From positions 1 to 26,665 of the forward strand of contig PNNE01000007.1 of NCBI GenBank assembly GCA_013824055.1: DNA of 26,665 bases, read 5' to 3'. Under the pieces are notes generated by a model. The model did not search any database and was not told where the DNA came from. It saw nothing but the letters and a program-made list of their open reading frames with translations. Positions 6,758 to 14,744 of this stretch are shown here, in pieces. Positions within the stretch are counted from its first letter, which is position 1, and the number at the start of each line of letters is the position of its first letter. The position numbers were made by a program, and so were the translations under genes. This DNA comes from Rhodobacter sp. GTDB taxonomy: Bacteria; Pseudomonadota; Alphaproteobacteria; Rhodobacterales; Rhodobacteraceae.

Positions 6758-6840
6758 CATCCAGCCCGCATTCCGCCACACGGATGCCCGAATCCCGCTT
6801 TCCCCTTGTCTGGCTTGCGGCATCAGGGCAAAGACCCGGA

Positions 6841-7827
6841 ATGCAACTGGACCGCCCCCACCGCCTCTCTGTCGCGCCGATGATGGACTGGACTGACCGT
6901 CACTGCCGCGTCTTCCACCGGCAGATGACCCGGCGGGCGATGCTGTATACCGAGATGGTCACTGCCCCCGCCATCGTCCACGGCGCAAGGCCACGGCTCC
7001 TGGACTACTCTGCGGTCGAACACCCGGTCGCGCTGCAGCTTGGCGGGTCGGACCCGCGCGAGTTGGCCGAAGCGGTGCGGATTGCCAATGGCTGGGCCTA
7101 TGACGAGGTGAACCTGAACTGCGGCTGCCCGTCGGACCGCGTGCAATCCGGCTGTTTCGGCGCCGTGCTGATGGAACGGCCAGGCCTTGTCGCCGACTGC
7201 GTTCGCGCCATGCAGGCCGAGACCGACGCCCCCGTCACCGTCAAATGCCGGATCGGCGTCGATGACCAGGACCCCGAAACCGTCCTGCCGCATTTCATCG
7301 AGACTTTGGCCGGGGCAGGGGTCCGCCACGTCATCATCCACGCCCGCAAGGCCTGGCTTCAGGGCCTGTCCCCCAAGGAAAACCGCGAGATCCCGCCCCT
7401 GGACCACGCTCTTGTCCTGCGGATGAAGCAGCGGTTCCCCGACCTGACGATCTGCATCAACGGCGGCATCACGACGCTGGACCAGGCAAGAAGCCTCCTC
7501 GATCAGGGCCTTGACGGCGTGATGATCGGGCGCGCGGCCTACCACGATCCGGCCTCGGTCCTGATCGGGGCCGATGCGCTTTGGGGCGACGCCCTTGCGC
7601 CGGACGCACTCGCCGTCGTCGACGCCATGCGCCCCTACATCGCCGCTCACCTGGCCGCGGGCGGCCGCCTGCACCAGATCACCCGCCACATGCTGGGCCT
7701 GTTCACGGGCAAGCCCGGTGCCAGGGGCTGGCGCCGGGTTCTGTCAGAGAACGCCTCACGCACAGGTGCGGGGCTTGAGGTGATCGACCGCGCCCTGGCC
7801 GAGCTTCAGGCCAGCGCCGCCGCCTGA
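6841..7827 (+). CDS. dusA: tRNA-dihydrouridine synthase A
   Basis: The product reduces specific D-loop uridines of tRNA to dihydrouridine, using FMN and NADPH. From ATG 6841 it is 328 residues, the normal DusA length, beginning RLSVAPMMDWTDRHCR, the typical FMN-barrel start. Cys96 in NLNCGCPSDRV is the catalytic acid, and ICINGGI near 200 and GLDGVMIGRAAYHDP near 225-240 are phosphate-binding and barrel-end motifs. HARKAWLQGLSPKENR is the DusA-specific block. In-frame ATGs at 6736 and 6784 would add residues outside the conserved fold, so I prefer 6841, although its ribosome site is weak. The 3' end overlaps the convergent MFS gene by 22 bp. A candidate promoter lies at 6685-6721. Confidence 0.95.
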   Translation: MQLDRPHRLSVAPMMDWTDRHCRVFHRQMTRRAMLYTEMVTAPAIVHGARPRLLDYSAVEHPVALQLGGSDPRELAEAVRIANGWAYDEVNLNCGCPSDRVQSGCFGAVLMERPGLVADCVRAMQAETDAPVTVKCRIGVDDQDPETVLPHFIETLAGAGVRHVIIHARKAWLQGLSPKENREIPPLDHALVLRMKQRFPDLTICINGGITTLDQARSLLDQGLDGVMIGRAAYHDPASVLIGADALWGDALAPDALAVVDAMRPYIAAHLAAGGRLHQITRHMLGLFTGKPGARGWRRVLSENASRTGAGLEVIDRALAELQASAAA

Positions 7828-8999
7828 CGCGACCGGACCAGCCGCGACAGGGCCAGCACCAGCACGCCGCACAAGGCAATCGCCCCCAGCATCGGCACGG
7901 CCGTCCCGTCGAAGAACGGCCCCACCGCCACGATCATCAGCCCGCCGGCCAGCATCTGCAGCGTGCCGCCCAGGGACGAGGCAAGCCCCGCGATGTCGCC
8001 ATGTTCGTCCAGCGCCATCACCATCGCCGTCGGGATGATGAGGCCGAGGCAGGCGTTGGCGAGGAACAGCCCGACCATGCACAGCCACAGGCTGACAAAC
8101 CCCGCCAGCGCCAGAGCGAACAGGGCCACCGTAAAGACCGCGAACCCGGCCGAGGCCCAGGCCATCACCTTTGGCGCGCCAAAGCGCAATCCCAGCGGGC
8201 CGGCGACCTGCGAGGCTCCGAAGAAGCCGATCGCGTTGACCGCAAAGGCCAGCGAGAACCCGGTGGGCGACAGGCCGAAGGTCCCGGTGTAGACGAAGCT
8301 CGCGCTGGCGATGAAGACGAAGAAGCTTGCCATGCCGAACCCGCCCAGGAAGGTCAGCCCCATGAACAGGGGATCGGTGAACAAGACCCGCGCGCCCCGG
8401 CGCATCGCGGCCAGGTTGAAGGGCTGGCGGTCCTTCGCGTGCAGCGTCTCGGGCTGGAACAGCGCCAGGATCGTCAGGCTCGCCACCGCCGCCACCACCA
8501 GCGCGCCGAAGATCCAGCGCCAGTCGGCAACCGCCATCAGCCCTGATCCCGCCAGGGGTGCCAGCATCGGCGAGACCGAGATCACCATCATCACCGCCGC
8601 CATCAACCGCGTGGCCGCATGCCCGGTGTAAAGATCGCGGATGATCGCGCGGGGCACCACCATCAGCGCGGCCCCGCCCAGCCCCTGGATCGCCCGGCCG
8701 ACCAGCAACCACTCCACCGTCGGCGCAAAGGTGCAGACCAGCGAGCCAAGGATGAAGACGGCAATCCCGGCATAAAGCGGCGGCTTGCGGCCGGAACGGT
8801 CGGCCCAGGGGCCATAGATCAGCTGCGCCAGGCCAAAGGCGATGAAATAGGCGACGATGGTGCCCTGCATCCCCTGAACCGTCGTGCCAAGCGCCGCACC
8901 GATCTGCGGCATGGCGGGCAGATACATGTCGATGGCGAAAGGCCCGATCGACGACAACAAGCCCAGCACCAGTGCCGGGCGCAGAATACGGTCAGACAT
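7806..8999 (-). CDS. Bcr/CflA-type MFS multidrug exporter
   Basis: This 397-residue inner-membrane protein of the major facilitator superfamily, DHA1 group, should have 12 transmembrane helices and expel small drugs by proton antiport. The start, with SSIGPFAIDMYLPAMP in helix 1, is typical of Bcr/CflA proteins, and motif A appears as GPWADRSGRKPPLY between helices 2 and 3. Helix 5 carries a motif-C-like run (VISVSPMLAPLAGSGLM). The substrate cannot be read. It is convergent with dusA, sharing 22 bp at the 3' ends, and divergent from the TauE/SafE gene across 164 bp that contain a short inverted repeat near 9069-9082. Confidence 0.93.
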   Translation of the reverse strand: MSDRILRPALVLGLLSSIGPFAIDMYLPAMPQIGAALGTTVQGMQGTIVAYFIAFGLAQLIYGPWADRSGRKPPLYAGIAVFILGSLVCTFAPTVEWLLVGRAIQGLGGAALMVVPRAIIRDLYTGHAATRLMAAVMMVISVSPMLAPLAGSGLMAVADWRWIFGALVVAAVASLTILALFQPETLHAKDRQPFNLAAMRRGARVLFTDPLFMGLTFLGGFGMASFFVFIASASFVYTGTFGLSPTGFSLAFAVNAIGFFGASQVAGPLGLRFGAPKVMAWASAGFAVFTVALFALALAGFVSLWLCMVGLFLANACLGLIIPTAMVMALDEHGDIAGLASSLGGTLQMLAGGLMIVAVGPFFDGTAVPMLGAIALCGVLVLALSRLVRSRQAAALA

Positions 9000-9068
9000 G
9001 CGGAAACCTGCTGAAAGTCGTTTTCGGTTACGGGGGGCAAGCCCCGACTCGACCGTCGGGCGGGTTGC

Positions 9069-9082
9069 ATACCATTCGGTAT
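9069..9082. promoter_or_regulatory. Short inverted repeat between divergent transporter genes
   Basis: ATACC and GGTAT, separated by ATTC, form a small palindrome in the 164-bp gap between the MFS exporter and the TauE/SafE gene. It could be an operator for a regulator encoded elsewhere. With five-base arms, chance is a real possibility. Confidence 0.25.
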
Positions 9083-9163
9083 CCGCTTCCGCCAGCCCCT
9101 TTCACCACTGGCCTCGGGTTGGCCTCCGGGCTATGTCCAATGGCCGAAGCCCGAAGGTGCCCC

Positions 9164-9982
9164 ATGCCCGAACTTGCCGATCTCTTGCCGATGCTCGCCG
9201 TGCTGCTGGTGATCGGAGCCTTCGCCGGCGTGGTCGGCGGTCTGCTCGGCGTTGGTGGCGGGATCGTGCTGGTCCCGGCCTTCTTCTACGCCTTCGGCCA
9301 CCTGGGCTATGGCGGCGACCAGCTGATGCAGGTCTGCGTCGCGACCTCGATGGCGACCATCGTGATCACCTCGCTGCGGTCGGTTTCGGCGCACAACAGG
9401 AAGGGCGCGGTTGACTGGGAGGTGCTGAAGACCTGGGGCCCGGCCCTGGTGATCGCTGCCGCCCTGGGCACCTTCGTGGCCGGCACCGTGTCGTCGGTGA
9501 CCCTGCAGGCGGTCTTCGGCGTGCTTGCGGGCCTGGCCGGCCTCTGGATGGCGTTTGGCCGGGACACCTGGCGGCTGGGCGACGCGATGCCCGGCCAGCC
9601 TGTGCGCAGCCTTCTGGCCGGGGCGGTCGGCTTCTTCTCGGCGATGATGGGCATCGGTGGCGGCACCTTCGGCGTGCCCCTGATGACGCTATTCGGCCTG
9701 CCGATCCACCGCGCCGTTGCCACCGCTTCGGGCTTTGGCGTCCTGATCGCCGTGCCCTCGGTCCTGGGCTTCCTGCTGCTTGCCGTCGCGGATGCGCCGC
9801 CCTACAGCGTCGGCGCCGTCAACCTGCCGGCCTTCCTTGTCGTCATCGGCACCACGCTTCTGACCACCCCGCTGGGGGTGCGCCTTGCCCACGCGATGAA
9901 CCCCAGGCCCCTGAAGCGCGCCTTCGCCGTGTTCCTGACCCTGGTCGCGCTGAACATGCTGCGCAAGGTCCTGGGATGGTAG
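9164..9982 (+). CDS. TauE/SafE-family permease (sulfite/sulfonate exporter-like)
   Basis: The 272-residue inner-membrane protein has about eight hydrophobic segments and the two family repeats, each with a glycine-rich loop: VVGGLLGVGGGIVLVP near residues 20-35 and SAMMGIGGGTFGVPLM near 156-171. Members export sulfite, sulfoacetate or other small anions, but substrates vary and none is indicated here. I chose ATG 9164, preceded by GAAGGTG at good spacing; upstream ATGs would add a non-hydrophobic extension. The stop overlaps the next gene's start by seven bases (ATGGTAG), suggesting coupled translation with the oxygenase-like protein downstream. Confidence 0.9.
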   Translation: MPELADLLPMLAVLLVIGAFAGVVGGLLGVGGGIVLVPAFFYAFGHLGYGGDQLMQVCVATSMATIVITSLRSVSAHNRKGAVDWEVLKTWGPALVIAAALGTFVAGTVSSVTLQAVFGVLAGLAGLWMAFGRDTWRLGDAMPGQPVRSLLAGAVGFFSAMMGIGGGTFGVPLMTLFGLPIHRAVATASGFGVLIAVPSVLGFLLLAVADAPPYSVGAVNLPAFLVVIGTTLLTTPLGVRLAHAMNPRPLKRAFAVFLTLVALNMLRKVLGW

Positions 9983-10716
9983 GGGCGGGATGGCAGAGGA
10001 TCGGCCCGCACCCGGCCATCGGCGCCTGGGCCGCTGCCGCCCGCGCTGCCGCGCTGAAGGTTCTGTCCACCAGCGCCGCAGCCTGGCGCTGCGGCGGCAC
10101 CTGGTTTGTCGGGGTGGATGCCCTGCCGAACACCCCGGACGGGGCGATCAACGGCGCGCCCTTTCCGTGGACGGCCCTGCCGCTGCAACCCGAACCGCTG
10201 CATCAGGCCCAGCTTTCGGTCATCCGCCCCGGCTACCCGAAACCCTCACCCGAGGATTCCGCCGCCGCCTTCGCCTACCGCCGCGACCGCGACGCGGCCC
10301 ACCTTGACGGCCTGCTTCCCATCGGACCCGACAAGCGCCGCATGGTCAAGGAACCCCATGCCTGGATTCTCGGCCTGCCGCTGAACGACACGCCTGCATC
10401 GCCCCTGACCGTCTGGGAGGGCAGCCACGAAATCCTCCGTGCGGCACTCCTCGACGCGCTGGACCCGCATCCAGCCGAAACCTGGGGCGACATCGACATC
10501 ACCACGGCCTACCAGGCCGCGAGGAAGACGGTCTTCGCAACCTGCCGCCGCATCGAGCTTGCCGCCCGACCGGGCGAGGCGACGCTGCTCCACCGGCTGA
10601 CCCTGCACGGCGTTGCAGCCTGGAAACCTGGCGACAGCGCCCCGGCCGAAGGCCGGATGATCGCCTACCTCCGCCCGCAACTGGCATCGGTCGCAGCCTG
10701 GCTCAGGCTGCCCTGA
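9976..10716 (+). CDS. Possible Fe(II)/2-oxoglutarate dioxygenase-like (PhyH-like) protein
   Basis: I do not recognise a named family. The 246-residue cytoplasmic protein contains AAHLDGLLP with a His109-x-Asp111 pair, then WILGLPLND and LTVWEGSH near 130-151, and LLHRLTLHGVAAW with His211, followed by Arg227 in GRMIAYLRP. The order H-x-D, distal His, then Arg on a late strand is the arrangement of phytanoyl-CoA-hydroxylase-like oxygenases, where these residues bind iron and 2-oxoglutarate. The overall match is only by pattern, so the fold is an inference. The start ATG lies inside the end of the TauE/SafE gene, indicating one transcription unit. A hairpin at 10746-10767 follows the stop. Confidence 0.75.
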   Translation: MVGAGWQRIGPHPAIGAWAAAARAAALKVLSTSAAAWRCGGTWFVGVDALPNTPDGAINGAPFPWTALPLQPEPLHQAQLSVIRPGYPKPSPEDSAAAFAYRRDRDAAHLDGLLPIGPDKRRMVKEPHAWILGLPLNDTPASPLTVWEGSHEILRAALLDALDPHPAETWGDIDITTAYQAARKTVFATCRRIELAARPGEATLLHRLTLHGVAAWKPGDSAPAEGRMIAYLRPQLASVAAWLRLP

Positions 10717-10745
10717 TTTTCTGTCCGCAAGTATCCTCTGGGGGT

Positions 10746-10767
10746 CCGGGGGGCGAAGCGCCCCCGG
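10746..10767. terminator. G+C-rich hairpin between convergent genes
   Basis: CCGGGGG (10746-10752) pairs with CCCCCGG (10761-10767), and an inner GC-GAA-GC core gives a stem-loop with one unpaired base. It lies between the convergent oxygenase-like gene and the DUF1289 gene and may terminate both. The rest of 10717-10837 is G+C-rich with no plausible gene. Confidence 0.5.
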
Positions 10768-10837
10768 CGGAAGACAAGCGGGCGCAAGTCCCGCGCCGGC
10801 GCCCTCGGGACTCTGCGCCGCAAGGCGCTCCGCTCAG

Positions 10838-11068
10838 CTAGCGCTCCAGCCGGGCCAGGCGCCCGCCGCGGCGCTTCTGCAGCCGGGGCGCGCGCTCGGG
10901 CAGTTCGGCCATGACCGACGCCCGTTCGTCATGCGTCATCCGCGACCAGCCGGAAATCTCGTCGATCGACCGCAGGCAGCCGACGCAGATCCGCTCGACG
11001 GGGTGGACGACGCACAGCTTCACGCAAGGGCTGGCGATTTCGTCGCGCTTCCAGACATCGTCCTTCAA
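10838..11068 (-). CDS. DUF1289-family small cysteine-rich protein
   Basis: The product is 76 residues with the DUF1289 pattern: SPCVKLCVVHP (Cys15, Cys19), then ICVGCLRSIDEISGW (Cys28, Cys31), then a helical arginine-rich tail. The four cysteines could bind zinc or an iron-sulfur cluster; no function is established that I know of. There is no ATG or GTG close enough in frame. I assign the start to TTG 11068, which overlaps the ruvX stop (CTTTGA) and has GGAG about seven bases upstream inside ruvX. The gene is thus probably translated by coupling to ruvX. A longer reading to 11224 would lie entirely within ruvX and lacks family similarity. Confidence 0.85.
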   Translation of the reverse strand: MKDDVWKRDEIASPCVKLCVVHPVERICVGCLRSIDEISGWSRMTHDERASVMAELPERAPRLQKRRGGRLARLER

Positions 11069-11544
11069 AGCCCACTCCGCCCCATATGCGCCATCCGGTC
11101 CAGCGCGCCTTGCAGGATATAGCCCGCAGCCACCTGGTCGATCACCTCTTTCCGACGCTTTCGCGACGTATCCGCCTCCAGGAGTGCCCTTTCTGCCGCA
11201 ACCGTCGACAACCGCTCGTCCCAATAGCAGATCGGCAGCGGCGTCAGCTTCTCAAGGTTCCGCGCAAAGGCCTGCGTCGCCTGCACCCGCGGCCCGACGG
11301 TCCCGTCCATGTTCAGCGGCAGTCCCAGCACGATTCCCGCCGCCCCGCGAGCGCCCAAAAGCGCAAGCAGCCTGGCCGCGTCCAGCGTGAACTTCTCGCG
11401 CCGGATCACCTCGACCGGGGTCGCCACCTGCCGCCGCAGGTCGGACAGCGCCACGCCGATGGTCTTGTCGCCCAGGTCCAGCCCGGCGATGGCGCGGTTC
11501 GGGGGCAGGGCGGCCAGGAACTCCTCGACCGATCCGCAGATCAC
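11065..11544 (-). CDS. ruvX: RuvX/YqgF Holliday junction resolvase-like nuclease
   Basis: This 159-residue RNase H-fold protein is linked to recombination and 16S rRNA 5'-end processing. It shows the first acidic strand GLDLGDKTIGVALSD (Asp23), the middle block GIVLGLPLNMDG with GPRVQATQAFA, and the C-terminal DERLSTVAAERALL followed by DQVAAGYILQ, which carry the remaining catalytic acids. The start is GTG 11544, overlapping the ccmI stop by four bases (GTGA). Its own stop overlaps the TTG of the DUF1289 gene. All three genes therefore look like one minus-strand operon. Confidence 0.93.
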   Translation of the reverse strand: MICGSVEEFLAALPPNRAIAGLDLGDKTIGVALSDLRRQVATPVEVIRREKFTLDAARLLALLGARGAAGIVLGLPLNMDGTVGPRVQATQAFARNLEKLTPLPICYWDERLSTVAAERALLEADTSRKRRKEVIDQVAAGYILQGALDRMAHMGRSGL

Positions 11545-12737
11545 GGAGTCAGCCCCGTCTCCACCGCGGCAAGCCGCAGGAAAGACAGCTCGGACGGACG
11601 TCCCCGGAACCGCTCTTTCGCCTCGTCATAGATCTGCTGCGCTTCCGGCAAGCGTTCCAGGATCGCCAGGGATCGGATCAGCCGGTTCCAGTCCTCGACA
11701 TCACCGCCTTCGGTCGCCAGGCGGTCCGAGAGCTGCGCCACCATGCCCTCGACCATGGCCTGCCGCTCTTGCGGCGTCATCTCGGCCGCTGCGGCCACGT
11801 CGCCCGCGGTCGGCCCCGACCCGGTGCCCGCAGGCAGGGCGTAGCTCACCCCGGCCAGCTCGGCGACCTCGCCGATCCGCTCGCGGATCGAGGCGGTCCA
11901 GGGCGCCGCCGGATCGCCGCCTTCGGCCAGCGGACGCCAGAACTGGAAGGCCTTGTCGTAACGGCCGCCCTGCAGGAACATCTCTCCCACAAGATAGCGC
12001 GCAAGGTCGTTGTCCATATCCTTCCGAAGGCTCAGCCTGAGGTGCTCTTCCGCCTCTGGAGAGACATATTTCTGCGCTTCCCACACCAGCGACAAGGCCA
12101 TCAACGCATGATCGTCACCGGAAGCGCCTTCTCCTTGCAGGGCAAGGATCCGCTCCTGCACGCGAACGGCAGCCTGCATCTCGCCGGACATGAAATGTTG
12201 ACCGGCACGCTCGCGCAGGGCCTCGATGTCGGTTGTGTCGGCCAGTTCGCGCGCCAGGGTCTGATCCAGCACCGCATCCCGCGGGCGGCCCTGGTTGGCC
12301 AGCATTTCCTCGTGCGAGGGGCGCGTTCTGATCGCTTCATCCAGCACGGCCAGCCGCGTCTCCAGCGCCATGTCGGGGTAGCCTGGGGCACCCAGCCCCC
12401 AATAGACCGCCACCCCCCCCGGCACGATCACGGCGGCGATCACCGCGACGATGACTGCCGTCGAGGTCCGCCCCGTCGCGCCCGACCCGGTCAGGCGCGC
12501 CTTGTCGGCCTCGATCACACGCTTGCCGACTTCTGAGCGCAGGCGTTCGGCCTCTGCGTCCGCGATCGTCCCGCGCGCCAGATCGCGCTCGATCTCGGTC
12601 AACTGGTCGCGGTAGACGGCCAGGTCGGCGTCGGCCCCGTTGCTCGGGACCGGCGCCCGGCGCACAGCTGCGACAAGCACATAGGCGACCACTGCCGCCA
12701 ACCCGACGGCAACTGCCCAGAACACTTCAGCTGTCAT
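11541..12737 (-). CDS. ccmI: c-type cytochrome biogenesis protein CcmI
   Basis: The 398-residue protein matches CcmI, the part of the heme ligation complex that holds apocytochrome c for heme attachment in the periplasm. It starts with a membrane segment at about 3-25, then a cytoplasmic loop with a leucine-zipper-like helix (YRDQLTEIERDLARGTI ... AERLRSEVGKRVIEADK), a second membrane segment near 92-112, and a periplasmic TPR-rich domain after YPDMALETR. I chose ATG 12737 because the first membrane helix follows directly; longer readings add an arginine-rich stretch without similarity. It is separate from other ccm genes here and heads the ccmI-ruvX-DUF1289 operon. It is divergent from the sarcosine oxidase operon. 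Confidence 0.92.
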   Translation of the reverse strand: MTAEVFWAVAVGLAAVVAYVLVAAVRRAPVPSNGADADLAVYRDQLTEIERDLARGTIADAEAERLRSEVGKRVIEADKARLTGSGATGRTSTAVIVAVIAAVIVPGGVAVYWGLGAPGYPDMALETRLAVLDEAIRTRPSHEEMLANQGRPRDAVLDQTLARELADTTDIEALRERAGQHFMSGEMQAAVRVQERILALQGEGASGDDHALMALSLVWEAQKYVSPEAEEHLRLSLRKDMDNDLARYLVGEMFLQGGRYDKAFQFWRPLAEGGDPAAPWTASIRERIGEVAELAGVSYALPAGTGSGPTAGDVAAAAEMTPQERQAMVEGMVAQLSDRLATEGGDVEDWNRLIRSLAILERLPEAQQIYDEAKERFRGRPSELSFLRLAAVETGLTP

Positions 12738-12887
12738 GGTTCGCGTCACTCCACCCGCTTTTCCCGGCCTGACATAGTGTCTCCTGACCGGGCAAGAAAG
12801 GGGCATTCGGCCGCATCGGGGACGGCTGAGCGCGCCGCAGCGACCGGCATGCCCGCCGGCCCTGGCAGAATGTCGCATTTTTCCCGA

Positions 12888-12954
12888 TTGTGCCGCAGTG
12901 GGGTGTGGCTATAACCCACAACCGTTCCAAGACAGCACAGCCGGACTGTCCGGC
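12888..12954 (+). promoter_or_regulatory. Candidate promoter and inverted repeat upstream of the sarcosine oxidase operon
   Basis: TTGTGC (12888-12893) and TATAAC (12910-12915) are separated by 16 bases, a fair sigma-70-type match. A six-base inverted repeat GCCGGA-CTG-TCCGGC (12940-12954) lies downstream, before the soxB start at 12980, and could be an operator or a leader hairpin. Both are visual matches only. Confidence 0.4.
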
Positions 12955-12979
12955 GCAATCCGTCCGACAAGAGGCCCCG

Positions 12980-14227
12980 ATGAAGCGCTATTCGGTCTTT
13001 GCCATCGCCCGTGAGGCAGCCCGCTACCACATGGGCTGGGAACGCGCCTGGGCCTCGCCGGAGCCCAGGGCGTCCTATGACGCGATCATCGTGGGCGCCG
13101 GGGGCCACGGCCTTGCGACCGCCTACTACCTGGGCAAGAACCACGGCATCACCAACGTCGCGGTGGTCGAAAAGGGCTGGCTTGGCGGTGGCAATACCGG
13201 CCGGAACACCACGATCATCCGGTCGAACTACCTGCAGGACCCTTCGGCGGCGATCTACGAAAAGGCCCGCAGCCTGTACGAGACGCTGAGCCAGGAGCTG
13301 AACTACAACGTCATGTTCAGCCCCCGTGGCCTGCTGATGCTGGGCCAGACCCATCACGAGGTGCGCGGCTACCTGCGCACGGTCCACGCCAACGCCCTGC
13401 AAGGCGTGCAGACCGAATGGATCAGCCCCCAGCGCGTCAAGGAACTGGTCCCGATCATCAACATCGACGGCCCCCGCTATCCGGTCCTCGGCGCCTTGTA
13501 TCAGGCCCGCGGTGGCACCGCACGCCACGACGCCGTCGCCTGGGGCTATGCCCGGGCGTGCAGCGCGATGGGGATGCACATCATCCAGAACTGCGAAGTG
13601 CAGGGTGTGCGGTCCGAAAACGGCACCGTCACCGGCATCGACACCAGCAGGGGTTTCATCGGCTGCAGGAAGCTTGGCATGGTGGTCGCGGGTCACTCGG
13701 GCCAACTGGCCGAGATGGCCGGCTTCCGCCTGCCGATCGAGGCGGTGGCGCTGCAGGCGCTCGTCTCCGAACCGATCAAGCCCTGCATGGATGTCGTGGT
13801 GATGGCCAACACCGTCCACGGCTACATGTCGCAATCCGACAAGGGCGAGATGGTGATCGGCGGCGGCACCGACGGGTTCAACAACTACACCCAGCGCGGC
13901 AGCTTTCACCATATCGAGGAAACCCTGCGCGCCCTTGTCGAGACCTTCCCGATGATCAGCCGCCTCAAGATGCTGCGCCAGTGGGGCGGCATCGTCGACA
14001 TGACCGGCGACCGGTCGCCGCTGATCTCGAAGACGCCCCTGGCCAACTGTTTCATCAACTGCGGCTGGGGCACCGGCGGGTTCAAGGCGATCCCCGGATC
14101 GGGCTGGGCGATGGCCGAGCTGATGGCCAAGGGCGAACCCGGCCCCCTGGCGGAAGACTTCAGCATGTGGCGCTTCAAGGAGGGCCGGTTCATCGACGAA
14201 TCGGTGGCCGCGGGGGTGGCACATTGA
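12980..14227 (+). CDS. soxB: Sarcosine oxidase beta subunit
   Basis: SoxB is the flavin subunit of heterotetrameric sarcosine oxidase, which oxidises N-methylglycine to glycine, passing the methyl group to tetrahydrofolate or releasing formaldehyde, with hydrogen peroxide as product. The 415-residue length is typical. The dinucleotide-binding fold IIVGAGGHGLATAYYL has GAGGHG at 39-44. His183 in ARHDAVAWGYARA corresponds to the histidine that carries covalent FMN in characterised enzymes. The C-terminal block NCGWGTGGFKAIPGSG, near 370-385, is the substrate/flavin region. It starts at ATG 12980 with a GAGG ribosome site. It heads the operon, but 517 bases and a small gene separate it from soxD. 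Confidence 0.95.
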   Translation: MKRYSVFAIAREAARYHMGWERAWASPEPRASYDAIIVGAGGHGLATAYYLGKNHGITNVAVVEKGWLGGGNTGRNTTIIRSNYLQDPSAAIYEKARSLYETLSQELNYNVMFSPRGLLMLGQTHHEVRGYLRTVHANALQGVQTEWISPQRVKELVPIINIDGPRYPVLGALYQARGGTARHDAVAWGYARACSAMGMHIIQNCEVQGVRSENGTVTGIDTSRGFIGCRKLGMVVAGHSGQLAEMAGFRLPIEAVALQALVSEPIKPCMDVVVMANTVHGYMSQSDKGEMVIGGGTDGFNNYTQRGSFHHIEETLRALVETFPMISRLKMLRQWGGIVDMTGDRSPLISKTPLANCFINCGWGTGGFKAIPGSGWAMAELMAKGEPGPLAEDFSMWRFKEGRFIDESVAAGVAH

Positions 14228-14393
14228 TGGCACCGGCACAGCGAAGGTCCTGGCACCACGGCTTTTCGGCAAGGCTCCGGCGCGGCCGCACTGCCGGCGG
14301 GGCACCAATTCTTTGCCGGCATCGGTTGAATCGGCAGGTCGCAGCGGCCACTTCCAGAGAGTGGATTTCCCCACATCTCATGGAGTTGGATGG

Positions 14394-14663
14394 ATGGCAC
14401 TTGCAGACGGAAGCCGCATATGGGTCATCGGCGGCGGCATTGCCGCTGCCGCAGCGGCGGCGGCAGTGGGCGGATGGTTCCTGTTCGGCGCTGCCGGCGA
14501 AGGCGACGCAGGTGAAGACGAGGCCGAAACCGCTGCCCCTGCAGAGGCCGAAGGTGCCGCGGATGCCGAAGCCGAGGATGCGCCCGAGTCTGGAGCCGAG
14601 GCTGGAGCCGAGGCTGGAGCCGAGGCCGATGCCGAATCTGGCGCCGAGGCCGACGCCGACTGA
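14394..14663 (+). CDS. Small membrane-anchored acidic protein inside the sarcosine oxidase operon
   Basis: I do not recognise this protein. The 89-residue frame starts at ATG 14394 with GGAG (14382-14385) upstream. Residues 10-34 form one hydrophobic, Ala/Gly-rich membrane segment. Residues 36-89 are almost only Glu, Asp, Ala and Gly, and include EAGAEAGAEADAESGAEADAD, made by tandem copies of a GAGCCGAGGCTG-like 12-mer. Basic residues are confined to the N-terminus, so the acidic tail probably faces the periplasm. It sits between soxB and soxD, which are normally adjacent. It could be a cation- or protein-binding tail, or a recent low-complexity gene. Coding is supported by the ribosome site and sensible topology, but not by a known family. 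Confidence 0.6.
   Translation: MALADGSRIWVIGGGIAAAAAAAAVGGWFLFGAAGEGDAGEDEAETAAPAEAEGAADAEAEDAPESGAEAGAEAGAEADAESGAEADAD
14589..14660 (+). repeat. 12-bp tandem repeats in the acidic protein gene
   Basis: The 12-mer GGAGCCGAGGCT recurs about three times in a row, followed by more degenerate GCCGAGGCCGAT-like units. It encodes the GAEA/DAES repeats of the acidic tail. Confidence 0.75.
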
Positions 14664-14744
14664 GCCCGCTGCCCGGGGTCAGGGTTTCGGGGGCAGGAGC
14701 CAAGGCTGCGCGCCTGCCCCCCTCTTTCCGTACGGAGCCCCGCG

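Noticed and set aside
12746..14374. A 542-codon minus-strand frame opposite soxB
   Set aside because: Shadow of soxB with no recognisable motif, overlapping the promoter region as well.
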